NCBI GenBank assembly: GCA_038253135.1
Contig: JBBSHJ010000068.1
Span: 1-17,840 of the forward strand
Source of the DNA: JBBSHJ01 sp038253135
Lineage (GTDB): Bacteria; Actinomycetota; Actinomycetes; Mycobacteriales; QHCD01
DNA: 17,840 nt
Reading direction: 5' to 3'
Under the pieces are notes generated by a model that saw only the letters and a program-made list of their open reading frames with translations, was not told the DNA's origin and made no database searches. Numbering within the stretch: the first letter of the stretch is position 1; each line of letters opens with the position of its first letter. The position numbers and the translations under genes are program-made. This document shows positions 1 to 7,882 of the stretch, piece by piece.

Positions 1-138
1 AACCGCCCTCACCCCGCCACGGCCCAGCTCGGCGGCCTCGCTGCCCAGCAGCAGCCGACGCTGCCGCTCATCCAAGTGCGGCCGCAGTACCGCGTATCGA
101 CGTGCCCCGGACTCCGCCCCCTGCACGCCCTCGGCCAT
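1..138 (-). CDS. ISAzo13-family transposase, N-terminal fragment (cut by window edge)
   Basis: Reading the minus strand from an ATG at 138 gives 46 codons open to position 1. An in-frame TGA lies just upstream of the ATG, so this is the true N-terminus. Residues 17-46 contain LDERQRRLLLGSEAAELGRG followed by GVRAV. I recognise this as the start of ISAzo13-type transposases, where a helix-turn-helix of the form VARAAGVS normally follows. The DDE catalytic region would lie outside the window to the left. The 5' end of the element and any terminal inverted repeat should lie between 139 and 175, but no convincing repeat can be identified with one end visible. Whether the element is intact cannot be judged. 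The family call is from memory of family sequences, not a search. Confidence 0.7.
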   Translation of the reverse strand, partial: MAEGVQGAESGARRYAVLRPHLDERQRRLLLGSEAAELGRGGVRAV

Positions 139-175
139 CGCACACCCGTAAAGCCGTCACACCATCACACCGAGG

Positions 176-562
176 TTATTCCGTCGCGCGCCCGAAGTCG
201 ATGCACTGCGGATCGCCGGGAAAGCGGTGTCGGCTCAACCGCACCGTGACGGTGGTGGCGGTCTCCCGCACGGTCTCGCGGTGCGCGAACCCGCAGGCCT
301 CGATATAGGTGAGCAGCAGTCCGGGCGGATGCGTCGCGGTGCGGGCGCCCTCGATCCGTTCCACCGAGTCACCCGGCGGGCGTGTCCTGGCCGGCCGTGT
401 CGATCGGGCGGCCTCGGTCGTCGCTGTCGGCAGTTGGCTCGCGGTCGTCGCGTCCGCCGATCGGCTCGACGCGACCGGCGCCGCGCCGGGTCGAGAGCTC
501 GCGCTCGCGCAGCCACTGGCTACGAGGACAACGGCGACATGGAGTCCGCAGAGAACGCGCAC
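176..562 (-). CDS. Small predicted lipoprotein of unknown function
   Basis: A 128-residue protein. The GTG start at 562 has a good ribosome binding site (GAGGAG, 6 nt upstream). The N-terminus is a short hydrophobic segment, VAVVLVASGC, ending in a lipobox-like ASGC with the lipidation cysteine near residue 18. Position -3 is Ala rather than the usual Leu, so lipoprotein status is likely but not certain. A Ser/Thr/Ala-rich linker (about residues 20-65) precedes a small C-terminal domain (about 80-128) with two cysteines, in FAHRETVRE and FPGDPQCIDFG contexts, which could form a disulfide. It lies 78 nt downstream of the truncated secreted protein gene on the same strand and was probably co-transcribed with it. 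I do not recognise the family. Being intact inside a decaying patch, it may have lost its original promoter. Confidence 0.62.
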   Translation of the reverse strand: MRVLCGLHVAVVLVASGCASASSRPGAAPVASSRSADATTASQLPTATTEAARSTRPARTRPPGDSVERIEGARTATHPPGLLLTYIEACGFAHRETVRETATTVTVRLSRHRFPGDPQCIDFGRATE

Positions 563-640
563 CGGCTGCTCCTCACGTCAGAGGGTGTCGGAGACGCTAC
601 GCCGCTCCCGGGCAACCGGGTTTTGTCTTGTCGCGATTCT

Positions 641-1543
641 CTAGCGCATTCCGCGAGCGATCCGCAGCAACGCCGACAACGGCAGGCCCGGCGAGCGCGG
701 CTGAACGCAGGAGGACGTGCTCATCAGGTAGACGTACCAGCCCGCCGGCGCGTCCGCAGGATGCCAGCGCACGCGGTAGCGGCCGTAATGGTCCTTCCAG
801 ACCGACCCGGCGGCGGAGCCGATCCGCACCGAGGCGGCCACCGCTTCGGCGTCGCCCTCGCCCATCCGGGATCCCTGCAGCACCAGCAGCCCCGGTCTCC
901 CGGACTGGACGCACGAGATCCTCGGATCGGCTTTCGCTCCCGGTGCGGACCAGGTCTGCGCCCAGCCGCGTTCATAACTGTCGGGGTGGCGCCCCGATGG
1001 GTTGGTGCGACCGTCGCCGTCGGAGCGGAAGCCGGCGGGCAACCAGGTCGGCCGCAGCAGGTCGGCCGAATCCATGACGGGGACCCGCCGACCCGACGTG
1101 ACGTCGGTGAGCGTCCGGCGGCCAAGGGGCGGGGTCATCGGCATGGTGGTCGTCCTCGGCCACCGCACAGTCGGCTCGCACCCCGCCCGGCGGACAACGG
1201 TCACCTGTAGGAAGACATTCGCCTTCGTGCCGCCGCCCGTCATCGAGATGCCGGTATCGCAATTGGTCGCCAGGTAGGCCAGCACCAGATCGGACGAGCC
1301 GACCACGGTTCGGGCCGCGAGGATCTCGGCACCGAAATTACCTTTCGGCAGGGAGTGTGAGGGTGGCGCATGCGTACCGGTCAGCGTCTCGGTCGGTCGC
1401 GGCACGGGCGTCCCGGGCGACGGAACCGCGCTTCGCGTCGCCGGCGCGGCGGGCGTCGTACTGCTCCCGACCGTGGGGCCGGAAGATGTGGGACCGGCGA
1501 GGGTGGCGCCGAGGATCGCGATGCCGGCGACCGCGGCGGCGCT
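641..1543 (-). pseudogene. Secreted or membrane-anchored protein with its N-terminus lost at a deletion junction
   Basis: The reading frame is open from 1582 down to a TAG at 641-643. Its upstream part encodes a hydrophobic segment, AAAVAGIAILGATLAG (about 1540-1493), then a Ser/Thr/Pro-rich linker, then a globular domain with four cysteines (in NCDTG, AGCEP, ISCVQ and SSCVQ contexts). That is the architecture of an exported actinobacterial protein. No ATG or GTG exists in frame before the hydrophobic segment: an in-frame stop occurs at 1583-1585, and from 1545 upward the DNA is hsdM. The gene has therefore lost its start and first codons. The first usable in-frame start is a GTG at 1405, downstream of the membrane segment, and would give 254 residues with no export signal. 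The C-terminal domain (VWKDHYGRYRVRWHPADAP and following) looks intact. I do not recognise the family. Confidence 0.6.
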
Positions 1544-1544
1544 G

Positions 1545-2366
1545 GGGTCCGAGGTCGGCCTCGATGCCGCGGATGGCCAGATTCATATTCGCCAGCCGCC
1601 AGGTCGTGTCGTTGAGCTCCTGCCCGTAGACGGCGATGTCGTTGCGCCCGCCACCGTGGGCTGCACGAAGCGCTCGGCCCGCACGAACATGCCGCCCGAG
1701 CCGCAGCACCCGTCGTACACCCGGCCACCGAACGGCTCGATCATCTCCACCAGCAGCCGGACCACCGAGCGGGGCGTATAGAACTCGCCGCCGCCCTTGC
1801 CCCAGGTTAGGCGAACCGGCCGAGGAAGTACCCGGCCGAGGATGTCCTTGTCCCGGTGCTCGGCCGCGCCGAGCCCGATCCCGGAGATCAGGTCGACCAG
1901 CTCGCCGAGGCGGCGGGTGTCGAGGCTGGGTCGGGCGTAGGTCTTGGGCAGTACGCCGCGCAGGCTCGGGTTGTCGAGCTCGATGAGGTCCATCGCGTCG
2001 TCGAGCAGCTCGCCGATCTCCGGCTGCTTGGCCTGTTCTCGCAGGTATTGCCAGCGCGCCTCCGGCAGCACCCAGAAGACGCCCTCGGCGGTGTACTCAT
2101 CGCGGGACTCCAGCAGCTCGTCGGCCGAGTCGCCGGTGACGCCGTCCGCGGCCAGCTCGTCGCGCAACGTCGCGCGCCGCTCGGCGAAGGCGTCCTCGAC
2201 GTACTTGACGAAGATCAAGCCGAGTACGACGTGCTTTTCTCCGAGGCGTCCATCGAGCCGCGCAGCTTGTCCGCGGCCTTGCACAGCACCGCCTCGAAAC
2301 CAAGCGCTCGGCGGATCGCTTCACACGGGGCGGCACCGACCCCTCCTTCGGCTGCCGTGAGGCCAC
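1545..2366 (-). pseudogene. hsdM: hsdM remnant: type I restriction-modification N6-adenine methylase, frameshifted and 3'-truncated
   Basis: HsdM sequence is spread over several frames. A start-like GTG lies at 2366. Residues matching CKAADKLRGSMDASE run to about 2238, then the frame shifts to KHVVLGLIFVKYVEDAF and stays open through GGEFYTPRSVVRLLVEMIEP and the SAM-binding motif region to about 1661. There it shifts again to AHGGGRNDIAVYGQELNDTT and ends at GIEADLGP (1545). One more shift near 2295 is likely. The methylase motif I, normally DPCCGSGGMF, reads DGCCGSGGMF. The catalytic NPPF motif and everything after it are missing, because the homology stops at 1545 against another gene. No hsdS or hsdR is visible. 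In an intact system HsdM methylates DNA with the specificity subunit HsdS; this copy cannot be functional. Confidence 0.88.
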
Positions 2367-2515
2367 AGACTAACGCCCGTGCCAAGACGCCGTATTCTCT
2401 CGGAGGCGGCCAGACAGCGGCGCGCGGTGGACGACCGCTACCGGACCAGTACTACCCGGTTGGCGCATTGCCGCGCGGTTGACAACGTTGCCATGCTGCC
2501 TGGCGGAGGTGCACC

Positions 2516-4621
2516 ATGACCCGACCCAACCCGTCCGTTTCCCCCACCGACCGCCCGAGCATCGAGGCCACCGGCATCGACCGGCGCCGTTTCCTCGGCG
2601 CTACCGCCGCCGGCGTCGCGCTGGCCGGCGCCGCCGCCACCGGGCTCGCCACGACCGCTTCGGCGGCCGGGCGACCGATCCGCTCGACCGTCACCTGGCC
2701 GCGCGACCACGAGCTGCCGTCCTTCGCTCGGCCACGACATCTCGACGCCATCGACCTGCACACCGACGTCGGTAGCGGGGTCACCGAGATGGCCACGCTG
2801 CTCGTCACGCTGCAGGGTGTCGTGAATCGCAGCCAGCCCCGGCTCTACGTGGCCTTGCAAGGCGACGGCACCGACATCGAATGGCTCGACACCATCCGTG
2901 TCCCTTACACCACCGTGACCGACCCGTGGCACCTCGTCGCCAAGTACATCCGCGAAGCCGCCGGCATGGTGATCTACGACCCCGACTTCGACGACTCGGT
3001 CAACATCGCCACGACGATCGCCGGGATCAGGAACGGTGTGGTCGTGAGCCCGACCCTCGCCGCGAAGCTGGCCGCCGCGCCGTACCACGTCAAGACCCTC
3101 GACGACCTGCGGGGCCGGTGGACGGACAAGCTCACGGCGTACCGGTGGGCGCTCGTCAACCTGTGGGACAAGTGCGACCACCGGTTGCTGACCGGCATCG
3201 GCGGCACGTCGACCGTCACCGCGCCCGGCGTGACCTGGACCGAGGTTGCGAAGGTTCCAGCGCCGGTCACCGACGGCTCCAACAAGGCGACCTACACCAT
3301 CGATCTCACGCCGGGACTCGGCAAGGACAAGATGTACGTCCGGATCTCCGACGCTTATACGAGCGACGGCTGGGGGCCGTCCTTCGACACCATCAAGGTC
3401 AGCTTCAACGGGACCGTCGCGGCCGACTTCACCGTGAACACCGACGCGGAACAGCCGTTCATCTTCGACCTCGACGGTTCCCAGCTTTCCGACGGCGGCT
3501 GGCGCTTCACCGACGGCGGTTCCTACGTGATCTACGTCTTCGACGTGCCGAGCGGTACGACGTCCGCGTCGATGGACATCCACATGTGGAACGAGTACAA
3601 GATCGACGTTACGGACACCTCGCCCACGATCCACGTGCCGTTCCCGTTCTTCCGCGACTACATCGTGGCCACCAAGGCCTTCGTCTTCTGGCTCGATCCG
3701 CTGGACCCGGACGAGGGCGCCCTCTTCGCCACCATCGTGAGCAAGGTGGCACCGGACACGCCCTACCTCGGCTGGTTCGTCGGCGGCCACGAGCCGCAGG
3801 GGGTCACGCTGCTCTCCGAGCACGGCGTCTATGTCCTGGCGGCCGATTTCTTCACCAACGGATCGGTCCTCGGCGGCACCCGTGCGCCCATCGCGACGAC
3901 GCAGCCGCGCGCGACGACGCCACCGCTGGAGAACAAGGTCTACCTCACGCTGACCATGAGCGAGGGTGACAATCTTCAGTACTGCCAGCACCAGATGCGG
4001 CTGCTGTGGGATAACCCGGGACGCGGCAGCGTGCCGCTGAACTGGAGCGTCAGCCCGCTGCTGGCCGATGCCGCGCCGGCGCTGTTGAGCTACTTCCAGC
4101 GCACCGCGACCAAGGACGACTACCTCGTCTGCGGACCGTCCGGCGCCGGCTACACCTATCCCGGCGTGTGGCCGGCCCCGATGCTCGACGCCTACACCGA
4201 CTCAACCGGCCGGTATTTGAAGCGCACCGGCATGGACGTGATCTACACGATCAACCGCAACGGCGATTTCGGCGACAACATCGAGTTCACCGAGGCGCAG
4301 GTCGCGTCGTACCTCAAGTACGCCGACATCGTGGGCTTCATCGGCAACTGGATCGACAAGGTCACGGTCTACACCCGCGACGGGATGCCGATCGTCGACC
4401 AGGTCGGCTTCGGCAGCATCGCCGACGGCCAGTCGATCGTCAACCGGGAGGTCGCGGCGTGGGACGGCAACAGCCCGCTCTTCCTCGCCCTCGGCGTGCT
4501 GGCGTGGAATCTCAACCCGACCGACGTCGCCAACTTCGTCGCATCGCTCGACCCGTCGTACGAGGTCCTGCGCGGCGACGTCTTCCTCGAGCTGGTCAAG
4601 CAGTCCGGTCAGGGCGCCTGA
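2516..4621 (+). CDS. Tat-exported GxGYxYP-family protein (glycoside-hydrolase-like)
   Basis: A 701-residue protein whose ATG at 2516 is preceded by GGAGGT at 5-nt spacing. Residues 22-27 (DRRRFL) followed by a hydrophobic stretch and ASA-AG near residue 50 form a twin-arginine signal peptide, so a folded protein should be exported. After the signal, LLVTLQGVVNRSQPRLYVAL (about 96-115) matches the GxGYxYP N-terminal domain, and residues 543-549, GAGYTYP, are the name-giving motif exactly. Residues about 236-370 are rich in Thr/Asp/Gly strands and look like a beta-sandwich insertion, possibly carbohydrate-binding. The family is associated with polysaccharide utilisation in gut bacteria and is thought to be hydrolase-like; its substrate is not established. 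The gene stands alone, with a decayed accessory patch upstream and the minus-strand manA operon downstream. Its promoter was not identified. Confidence 0.85.
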   Translation: MTRPNPSVSPTDRPSIEATGIDRRRFLGATAAGVALAGAAATGLATTASAAGRPIRSTVTWPRDHELPSFARPRHLDAIDLHTDVGSGVTEMATLLVTLQGVVNRSQPRLYVALQGDGTDIEWLDTIRVPYTTVTDPWHLVAKYIREAAGMVIYDPDFDDSVNIATTIAGIRNGVVVSPTLAAKLAAAPYHVKTLDDLRGRWTDKLTAYRWALVNLWDKCDHRLLTGIGGTSTVTAPGVTWTEVAKVPAPVTDGSNKATYTIDLTPGLGKDKMYVRISDAYTSDGWGPSFDTIKVSFNGTVAADFTVNTDAEQPFIFDLDGSQLSDGGWRFTDGGSYVIYVFDVPSGTTSASMDIHMWNEYKIDVTDTSPTIHVPFPFFRDYIVATKAFVFWLDPLDPDEGALFATIVSKVAPDTPYLGWFVGGHEPQGVTLLSEHGVYVLAADFFTNGSVLGGTRAPIATTQPRATTPPLENKVYLTLTMSEGDNLQYCQHQMRLLWDNPGRGSVPLNWSVSPLLADAAPALLSYFQRTATKDDYLVCGPSGAGYTYPGVWPAPMLDAYTDSTGRYLKRTGMDVIYTINRNGDFGDNIEFTEAQVASYLKYADIVGFIGNWIDKVTVYTRDGMPIVDQVGFGSIADGQSIVNREVAAWDGNSPLFLALGVLAWNLNPTDVANFVASLDPSYEVLRGDVFLELVKQSGQGA

Positions 4622-4631
4622 CCCCGGCACC

Positions 4632-4667
4632 CCGGCCGGGTCCCGTCGGAGCGCGGGACCCGGCCGG
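4632..4667. terminator. Strong hairpin between converging genes, likely bidirectional terminator
   Basis: A perfect 14-bp inverted repeat (CCGGCCGGGTCCCG, 4632-4645, and its complement, 4654-4667) with an 8-nt loop sits 10 bp after the stop of the GxGYxYP gene and 8 bp after the stop of manA on the other strand. There is no U-tract on either side, which is common for actinobacterial terminators. The position between two converging genes supports a terminator role for both. Confidence 0.75.
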
Positions 4668-4675
4668 ATCGGGGC

Positions 4676-5881
4676 TCAGGGGACGCCCGGCGCGGACAGG
4701 TCGACGCGGCACCGGTGCACCGAGCCGTGCCCCGACATCCGGATCGGCGCGTCACTCGCGGAGAGGTACGCCGAGCGGCCGGGCGGCAGGTCGAGAATGG
4801 CGCCGGCCTGCTCGACGGTCACGGTGCCTGCAGTCGTGCAGAGGACCTGCGGGCCACGGACGGCGCGAAGGTCGACGGGCGAGGACCGGGCGACGTCGAC
4901 CCGGCTCAGCCGGAACTCCCGCGCGGGGACGGCGTACGCCCGCTCCGCGCCCTCGCACTCCGGGTCGAGCACCGTCGGCTTGCCCGGCGTCGGATCGAGG
5001 ACGTCAAGCAACTCGGGCACGTCGATGTGCTTCGGGGTCAGGCCGCCGCGGAGCACGTTGTCGGAGTCGGCCAGCGCTTCGACGCCGAAGCCCTCCAGGT
5101 AGGCGTGCAGGACACCGGCGGGCAGGAAGACCGCCTGCCCGGGCCGCAGCCGCACGAGATTCATGAGCAGCGCGACGATGACGCCGGCATCGCCCGGGTG
5201 GCTGCGCGCGAGCGCGGCGATCTGCTGGGCCGGCGCGGCCCAGCGATGGTGTTGCGCGAGCCGCACGCACGCCGCGCCGACGGCCGCCACCAAGGTCGAT
5301 CGTTTGCGCTCGTCCAAGCCGAGCAGGGTCGCGACCGCCTCGTGCACGCCCTCGCTTCCCGTGCACGCACCGAGCACCGCGTCGACGTGTCCGAGCTCGG
5401 CGACGTCGAGCTCTTCGATGAGCTCGCGGGTGGCGTGTACCGGCCGGAATCCGACCAGCCCGGTGAAGGGCGTCAGCGCGCAGATCATCTCCGGCTTGTG
5501 GTTGGCGTCCCTGTAGTTGCGCGCCGGGTCGCCGCGGTCGATGCCGCGGCGATCCTCCTCGGCGAAGCCGGCCCGCGCCTGCGCGAGCGTCGGGTGCACC
5601 TGCAAGGACAGCGGCGCGCCCGCGGCGAGCAGCTTGAGCAGGAACGGCAGCGACCCGAATTCCCGTGCGGTCGCCACGCCCAGCTCACGCTCGCGGTCGG
5701 CGGCGATCAGCGCGTCCAGCCCGCGGCCGTCCTCGATCCGGGACGGATCGTCCGGGTGGGCGCCCATCCACAGCTCGGCCTGCGGCGCGGGCGAGGGCAC
5801 CGGCTCCCCGAGCAGCGTCGCGATCGCCGTCCGCGAGCCCCACGCGTAGGGCCGGATCGTGTTGGTCAGCGGGTGGATCAC
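4676..5881 (-). CDS. manA: Mannose-6-phosphate isomerase, class I
   Basis: This 401-residue cytoplasmic zinc enzyme interconverts fructose-6-phosphate and mannose-6-phosphate, the entry to mannose-1-phosphate and GDP-mannose. The N-terminus (NTIRPYAWGS) and the zinc ligands of type I enzymes are present: Q94 and H96 in SLQVHP, E131 in NHKPE, and H259 in PAGVLHAYLEG. SDNVLRGGLTPKHID (274-288) carries the conserved active-site arginine. Length is normal for the family. The GTG start at 5881 overlaps the upstream transporter stop by 4 bp (GTGA), with GGAGGAG just before it, implying translational coupling. It is the last gene of the minus-strand operon and ends at the hairpin at 4632-4667. The phosphomannomutase of the same pathway is four genes upstream in the same operon. 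Confidence 0.96.
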   Translation of the reverse strand: MIHPLTNTIRPYAWGSRTAIATLLGEPVPSPAPQAELWMGAHPDDPSRIEDGRGLDALIAADRERELGVATAREFGSLPFLLKLLAAGAPLSLQVHPTLAQARAGFAEEDRRGIDRGDPARNYRDANHKPEMICALTPFTGLVGFRPVHATRELIEELDVAELGHVDAVLGACTGSEGVHEAVATLLGLDERKRSTLVAAVGAACVRLAQHHRWAAPAQQIAALARSHPGDAGVIVALLMNLVRLRPGQAVFLPAGVLHAYLEGFGVEALADSDNVLRGGLTPKHIDVPELLDVLDPTPGKPTVLDPECEGAERAYAVPAREFRLSRVDVARSSPVDLRAVRGPQVLCTTAGTVTVEQAGAILDLPPGRSAYLSASDAPIRMSGHGSVHRCRVDLSAPGVP

Positions 5882-6813
5882 CGGTGCTCCTCCTGGCCGT
5901 GGGTGCCGCGGTCGAGGTCAGGCTCAAGGTAGATGATCCGGGCGATCGGTACGGCGTCGCGGACCCGCGCCTCGGCCGCATCGATGGCCCGGGCCACGTC
6001 GTCGAGGCGTTCGGCGGCGGGCATCGCGACCTTTGCCGCGACGAGCAGCTCCTCCGGACCGAGATGCATCGTGCGGAGGTGGATGACGCGCTCGACTCCG
6101 GGGCCGACGAGCGCCCGGCGGATCCGCTCGACCGCGCCGGCGGTGGCCGCCTCGCCGATCAGCAGGCTCTTGGTCTCGACGATCAGGATGATCGCGATGA
6201 CACCGAGCAGCGCACCGATCGCGAGCGACCCCACGGCGTCCCACCGGCTGTTGCCGGAGACATCGGCCATGACGACGCCGAACAGCGCGAAGACGAGCCC
6301 GAGCAGGGCGCCGGTGTCCTCGAGCAGCACGACCGGCAGCTCGGGCCCCTTGGAGCGCCGGATGAAGGTCGGCCACGACAGCGTCCCCCTGGCCGGCCGG
6401 GCCTCGCGGATCGCGGTTCGCAGCGAGAAGCCCTCCAGCAACATCGCGACCACCAGGATGACGATCGCCACGACGGGCGACTCGAGCTCGCCGGGATGCT
6501 GCAGCTTGTGCACGCCCTCGTAGATCGCGAAGAGCGAGCCGAGGGAGAAGATCACCAGGGCCACGACGAAGGCGTAGAAGTAACGGTCCCGGCCGTAGCC
6601 GAACGGATGCCCGCGGTCCGCGTCCCGCGCCGCCTGCTTGCGCCCGAGAAGCAGCAGCACCTGGTTGCCCGAGTCGGCCAGCGAGTGCACCGACTCGGCG
6701 AGCATCGAGGACGACCCGGTCACCAGGAAGCCGGCGAACTTGGCGATCGCGATGCCGACGTTGGCGCTCAATGCGGCGAGCACCGCCCGCGGGCTCTCCT
6801 TGGCCTCGCTCAC
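5878..6813 (-). CDS. Cation diffusion facilitator (CDF) family metal transporter
   Basis: A 311-residue membrane protein of the CDF family, which exchanges divalent metals (Zn, Mn, Fe or Co) for protons. Five to six hydrophobic segments are visible (about 12-32, 39-57, 79-99, 114-131, 162-182, 194-213) followed by a cytoplasmic C-terminal domain (RTMHLGPEELLVAAKVAMP, ending IIYLEPD). The metal site has H43/D47 in HSLAD of the second segment and E165-D166 in LLEDTGALLG of the fifth, where classical members have HxxxD; this resembles the ZnT9-like subgroup. HPFGYGRDRYFYAF is typical. The start is a GTG at 6813 overlapping the upstream SIS gene's TGA by 4 bp; a longer open frame upstream is only a shadow of that gene. 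Its stop overlaps manA. The metal cannot be read from sequence, though zinc and manganese serve neighbouring enzymes. Confidence 0.93.
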   Translation of the reverse strand: MSEAKESPRAVLAALSANVGIAIAKFAGFLVTGSSSMLAESVHSLADSGNQVLLLLGRKQAARDADRGHPFGYGRDRYFYAFVVALVIFSLGSLFAIYEGVHKLQHPGELESPVVAIVILVVAMLLEGFSLRTAIREARPARGTLSWPTFIRRSKGPELPVVLLEDTGALLGLVFALFGVVMADVSGNSRWDAVGSLAIGALLGVIAIILIVETKSLLIGEAATAGAVERIRRALVGPGVERVIHLRTMHLGPEELLVAAKVAMPAAERLDDVARAIDAAEARVRDAVPIARIIYLEPDLDRGTHGQEEHR

Positions 6814-7874
6814 CCGGCATCCCCGTGCCCCGTCGCGCCGCCGCGCAGCACGGCCAGGTAGCGCGCGGTGAACTCCGCGTGCAGCAGCAGCGCGAGGAGA
6901 TCGCCCAGCGGTACGCCGCCCGCGCCCGGCGTACCGGCGGCCTCGGACCGCTCGTGGTCCGGCGCCGTGAGCCGGCTGACCGCGCCACCGGCGGCCACCC
7001 GCCGCAGTTCCGGGGCGTTCTCGGCGCCGACGAGCACCGCCCGGATGCCCGCTTCCGGTTCTTCCGCCCGGTCGCGGAAGAAGTCGTCGTCGATGCTCCC
7101 GGCCCCGGCGAGGACGGCGGTCGCCTCGTCCGCGGTGGCCGCGGTCGCCGGAATGCGGGCCACGGTCCGCAGCGTGCCGGCGAACCAGCCAGCGGCGGCG
7201 ACCGGGACCGGACCCGCACCGACGATCACCGGTGTCGCCCGAGCGAGGTCGACGGCGAGCGCCTTGGCCGGGTTGACGAAGCTGGCGCTGTCCGGCCGGG
7301 AGGCGATCGCCACCTGGACCAGGCGCTCGGCGGCGGCCTCGATCCCGAGAGGTCCGCACGAACCGGCGCCGAGCCCGCCGGCGAGGACCGCGGCCGCGGC
7401 GAGCGCCGGCCACGAGCCCCGCGTCACCGGGGCGACGGTCGCCCGGCCCGAGCCGGCCGCCATCTCGACCGGACCGGCCGGCGTACCGACGACCGTGACG
7501 CTGGCCCCGCGAGCGTCCGCCGCGGCGATCAGGCCCGCCACGACCGACGGATCGGCGGGCTCATCGGCCGCGAGCACGAGCCGGTCGGCCATGCCCACCC
7601 AGGCCGGCAGGCCCAGCCGCGTCGAGACCACGACCGGGCTGTGCAGCTCCGCGGCGCAGACCGCGAGCACCGCCGACATCGCGGTCGCGAGCTGCCCGGC
7701 GACCAGCACCGCGCGGGGCCGCTCGTCGCGGGCACCCAGGCCGGCCGCCGTCGCAACGGCGGCGGCCCGGCGTATCGCGGCCGCGGCGCCGGCCAGCTCA
7801 CGCAACGGCCCCGCGACGTCGGGACGGCCGAGGACGGCGGGGTCGTCGAGGACGGCCTCGGGGTCGGTCGACAC
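6810..7874 (-). CDS. SIS-domain protein related to bifunctional phosphoglucose/phosphomannose isomerase, degenerate
   Basis: A 354-residue protein from a GTG at 7874, 8 nt after the Trm112 stop. The tandem-SIS layout resembles the actinobacterial phosphoglucose/phosphomannose isomerase-like protein found beside manA and manB: an N-terminal half with AVLVAGQLATAMS (about 55-67) and a C-terminal half with NPAKALAVDLARATPVIVGAG. The residues expected for catalysis are not there. The first phosphate loop, normally GxGGSG, reads AGQLAT. The S-x-S-G-x-T-E-E loop reads AADEPADPS. The late EANHN segment reads TADEATAVLAG. I infer that it binds a sugar phosphate weakly or not at all and acts as a regulator or scaffold, or has a different activity. 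It overlaps the CDF gene by 4 bp. Fold assignment is fairly sure; function is not. Confidence 0.8.
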   Translation of the reverse strand: MSTDPEAVLDDPAVLGRPDVAGPLRELAGAAAAIRRAAAVATAAGLGARDERPRAVLVAGQLATAMSAVLAVCAAELHSPVVVSTRLGLPAWVGMADRLVLAADEPADPSVVAGLIAAADARGASVTVVGTPAGPVEMAAGSGRATVAPVTRGSWPALAAAAVLAGGLGAGSCGPLGIEAAAERLVQVAIASRPDSASFVNPAKALAVDLARATPVIVGAGPVPVAAAGWFAGTLRTVARIPATAATADEATAVLAGAGSIDDDFFRDRAEEPEAGIRAVLVGAENAPELRRVAAGGAVSRLTAPDHERSEAAGTPGAGGVPLGDLLALLLHAEFTARYLAVLRGGATGHGDAG

Positions 7875-7882
7875 GCCGGCCC

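Noticed and set aside
607..624. Small hairpin CCCGG-GCAA-CCGGG followed by TTTT on the plus strand
   Set aside because: It looks like a short terminator with a GNRA loop, but no plus-strand gene precedes it and the stem is only 5 bp; likely chance.
227..1210. Long plus-strand frame (327 codons) opposite the lipoprotein and truncated exported protein
   Set aside because: Arg/Gly/Pro-rich with no family pattern; the minus-strand frames carry a lipobox-like signal, membrane segment and ribosome binding site. It is a shadow.
2479..2484. TTGACA resembling a -35 element before the GxGYxYP gene
   Set aside because: It lies only 31 bp before the ATG, and the expected -10 position (2502-2507) reads GGCGGA inside the ribosome binding site, so it cannot drive this gene in the usual way.
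2438..3991. Minus-strand frame of 517 codons opposite the GxGYxYP gene
   Set aside because: Low-complexity Val/Arg/Asp/Gly composition typical of an antisense shadow; the plus strand has a Tat signal, GxGYxYP motif and ribosome binding site.
4715..5932. Plus-strand frame of 405 codons opposite manA
   Set aside because: manA on the other strand shows all its zinc ligands; this frame has no recognisable motif.
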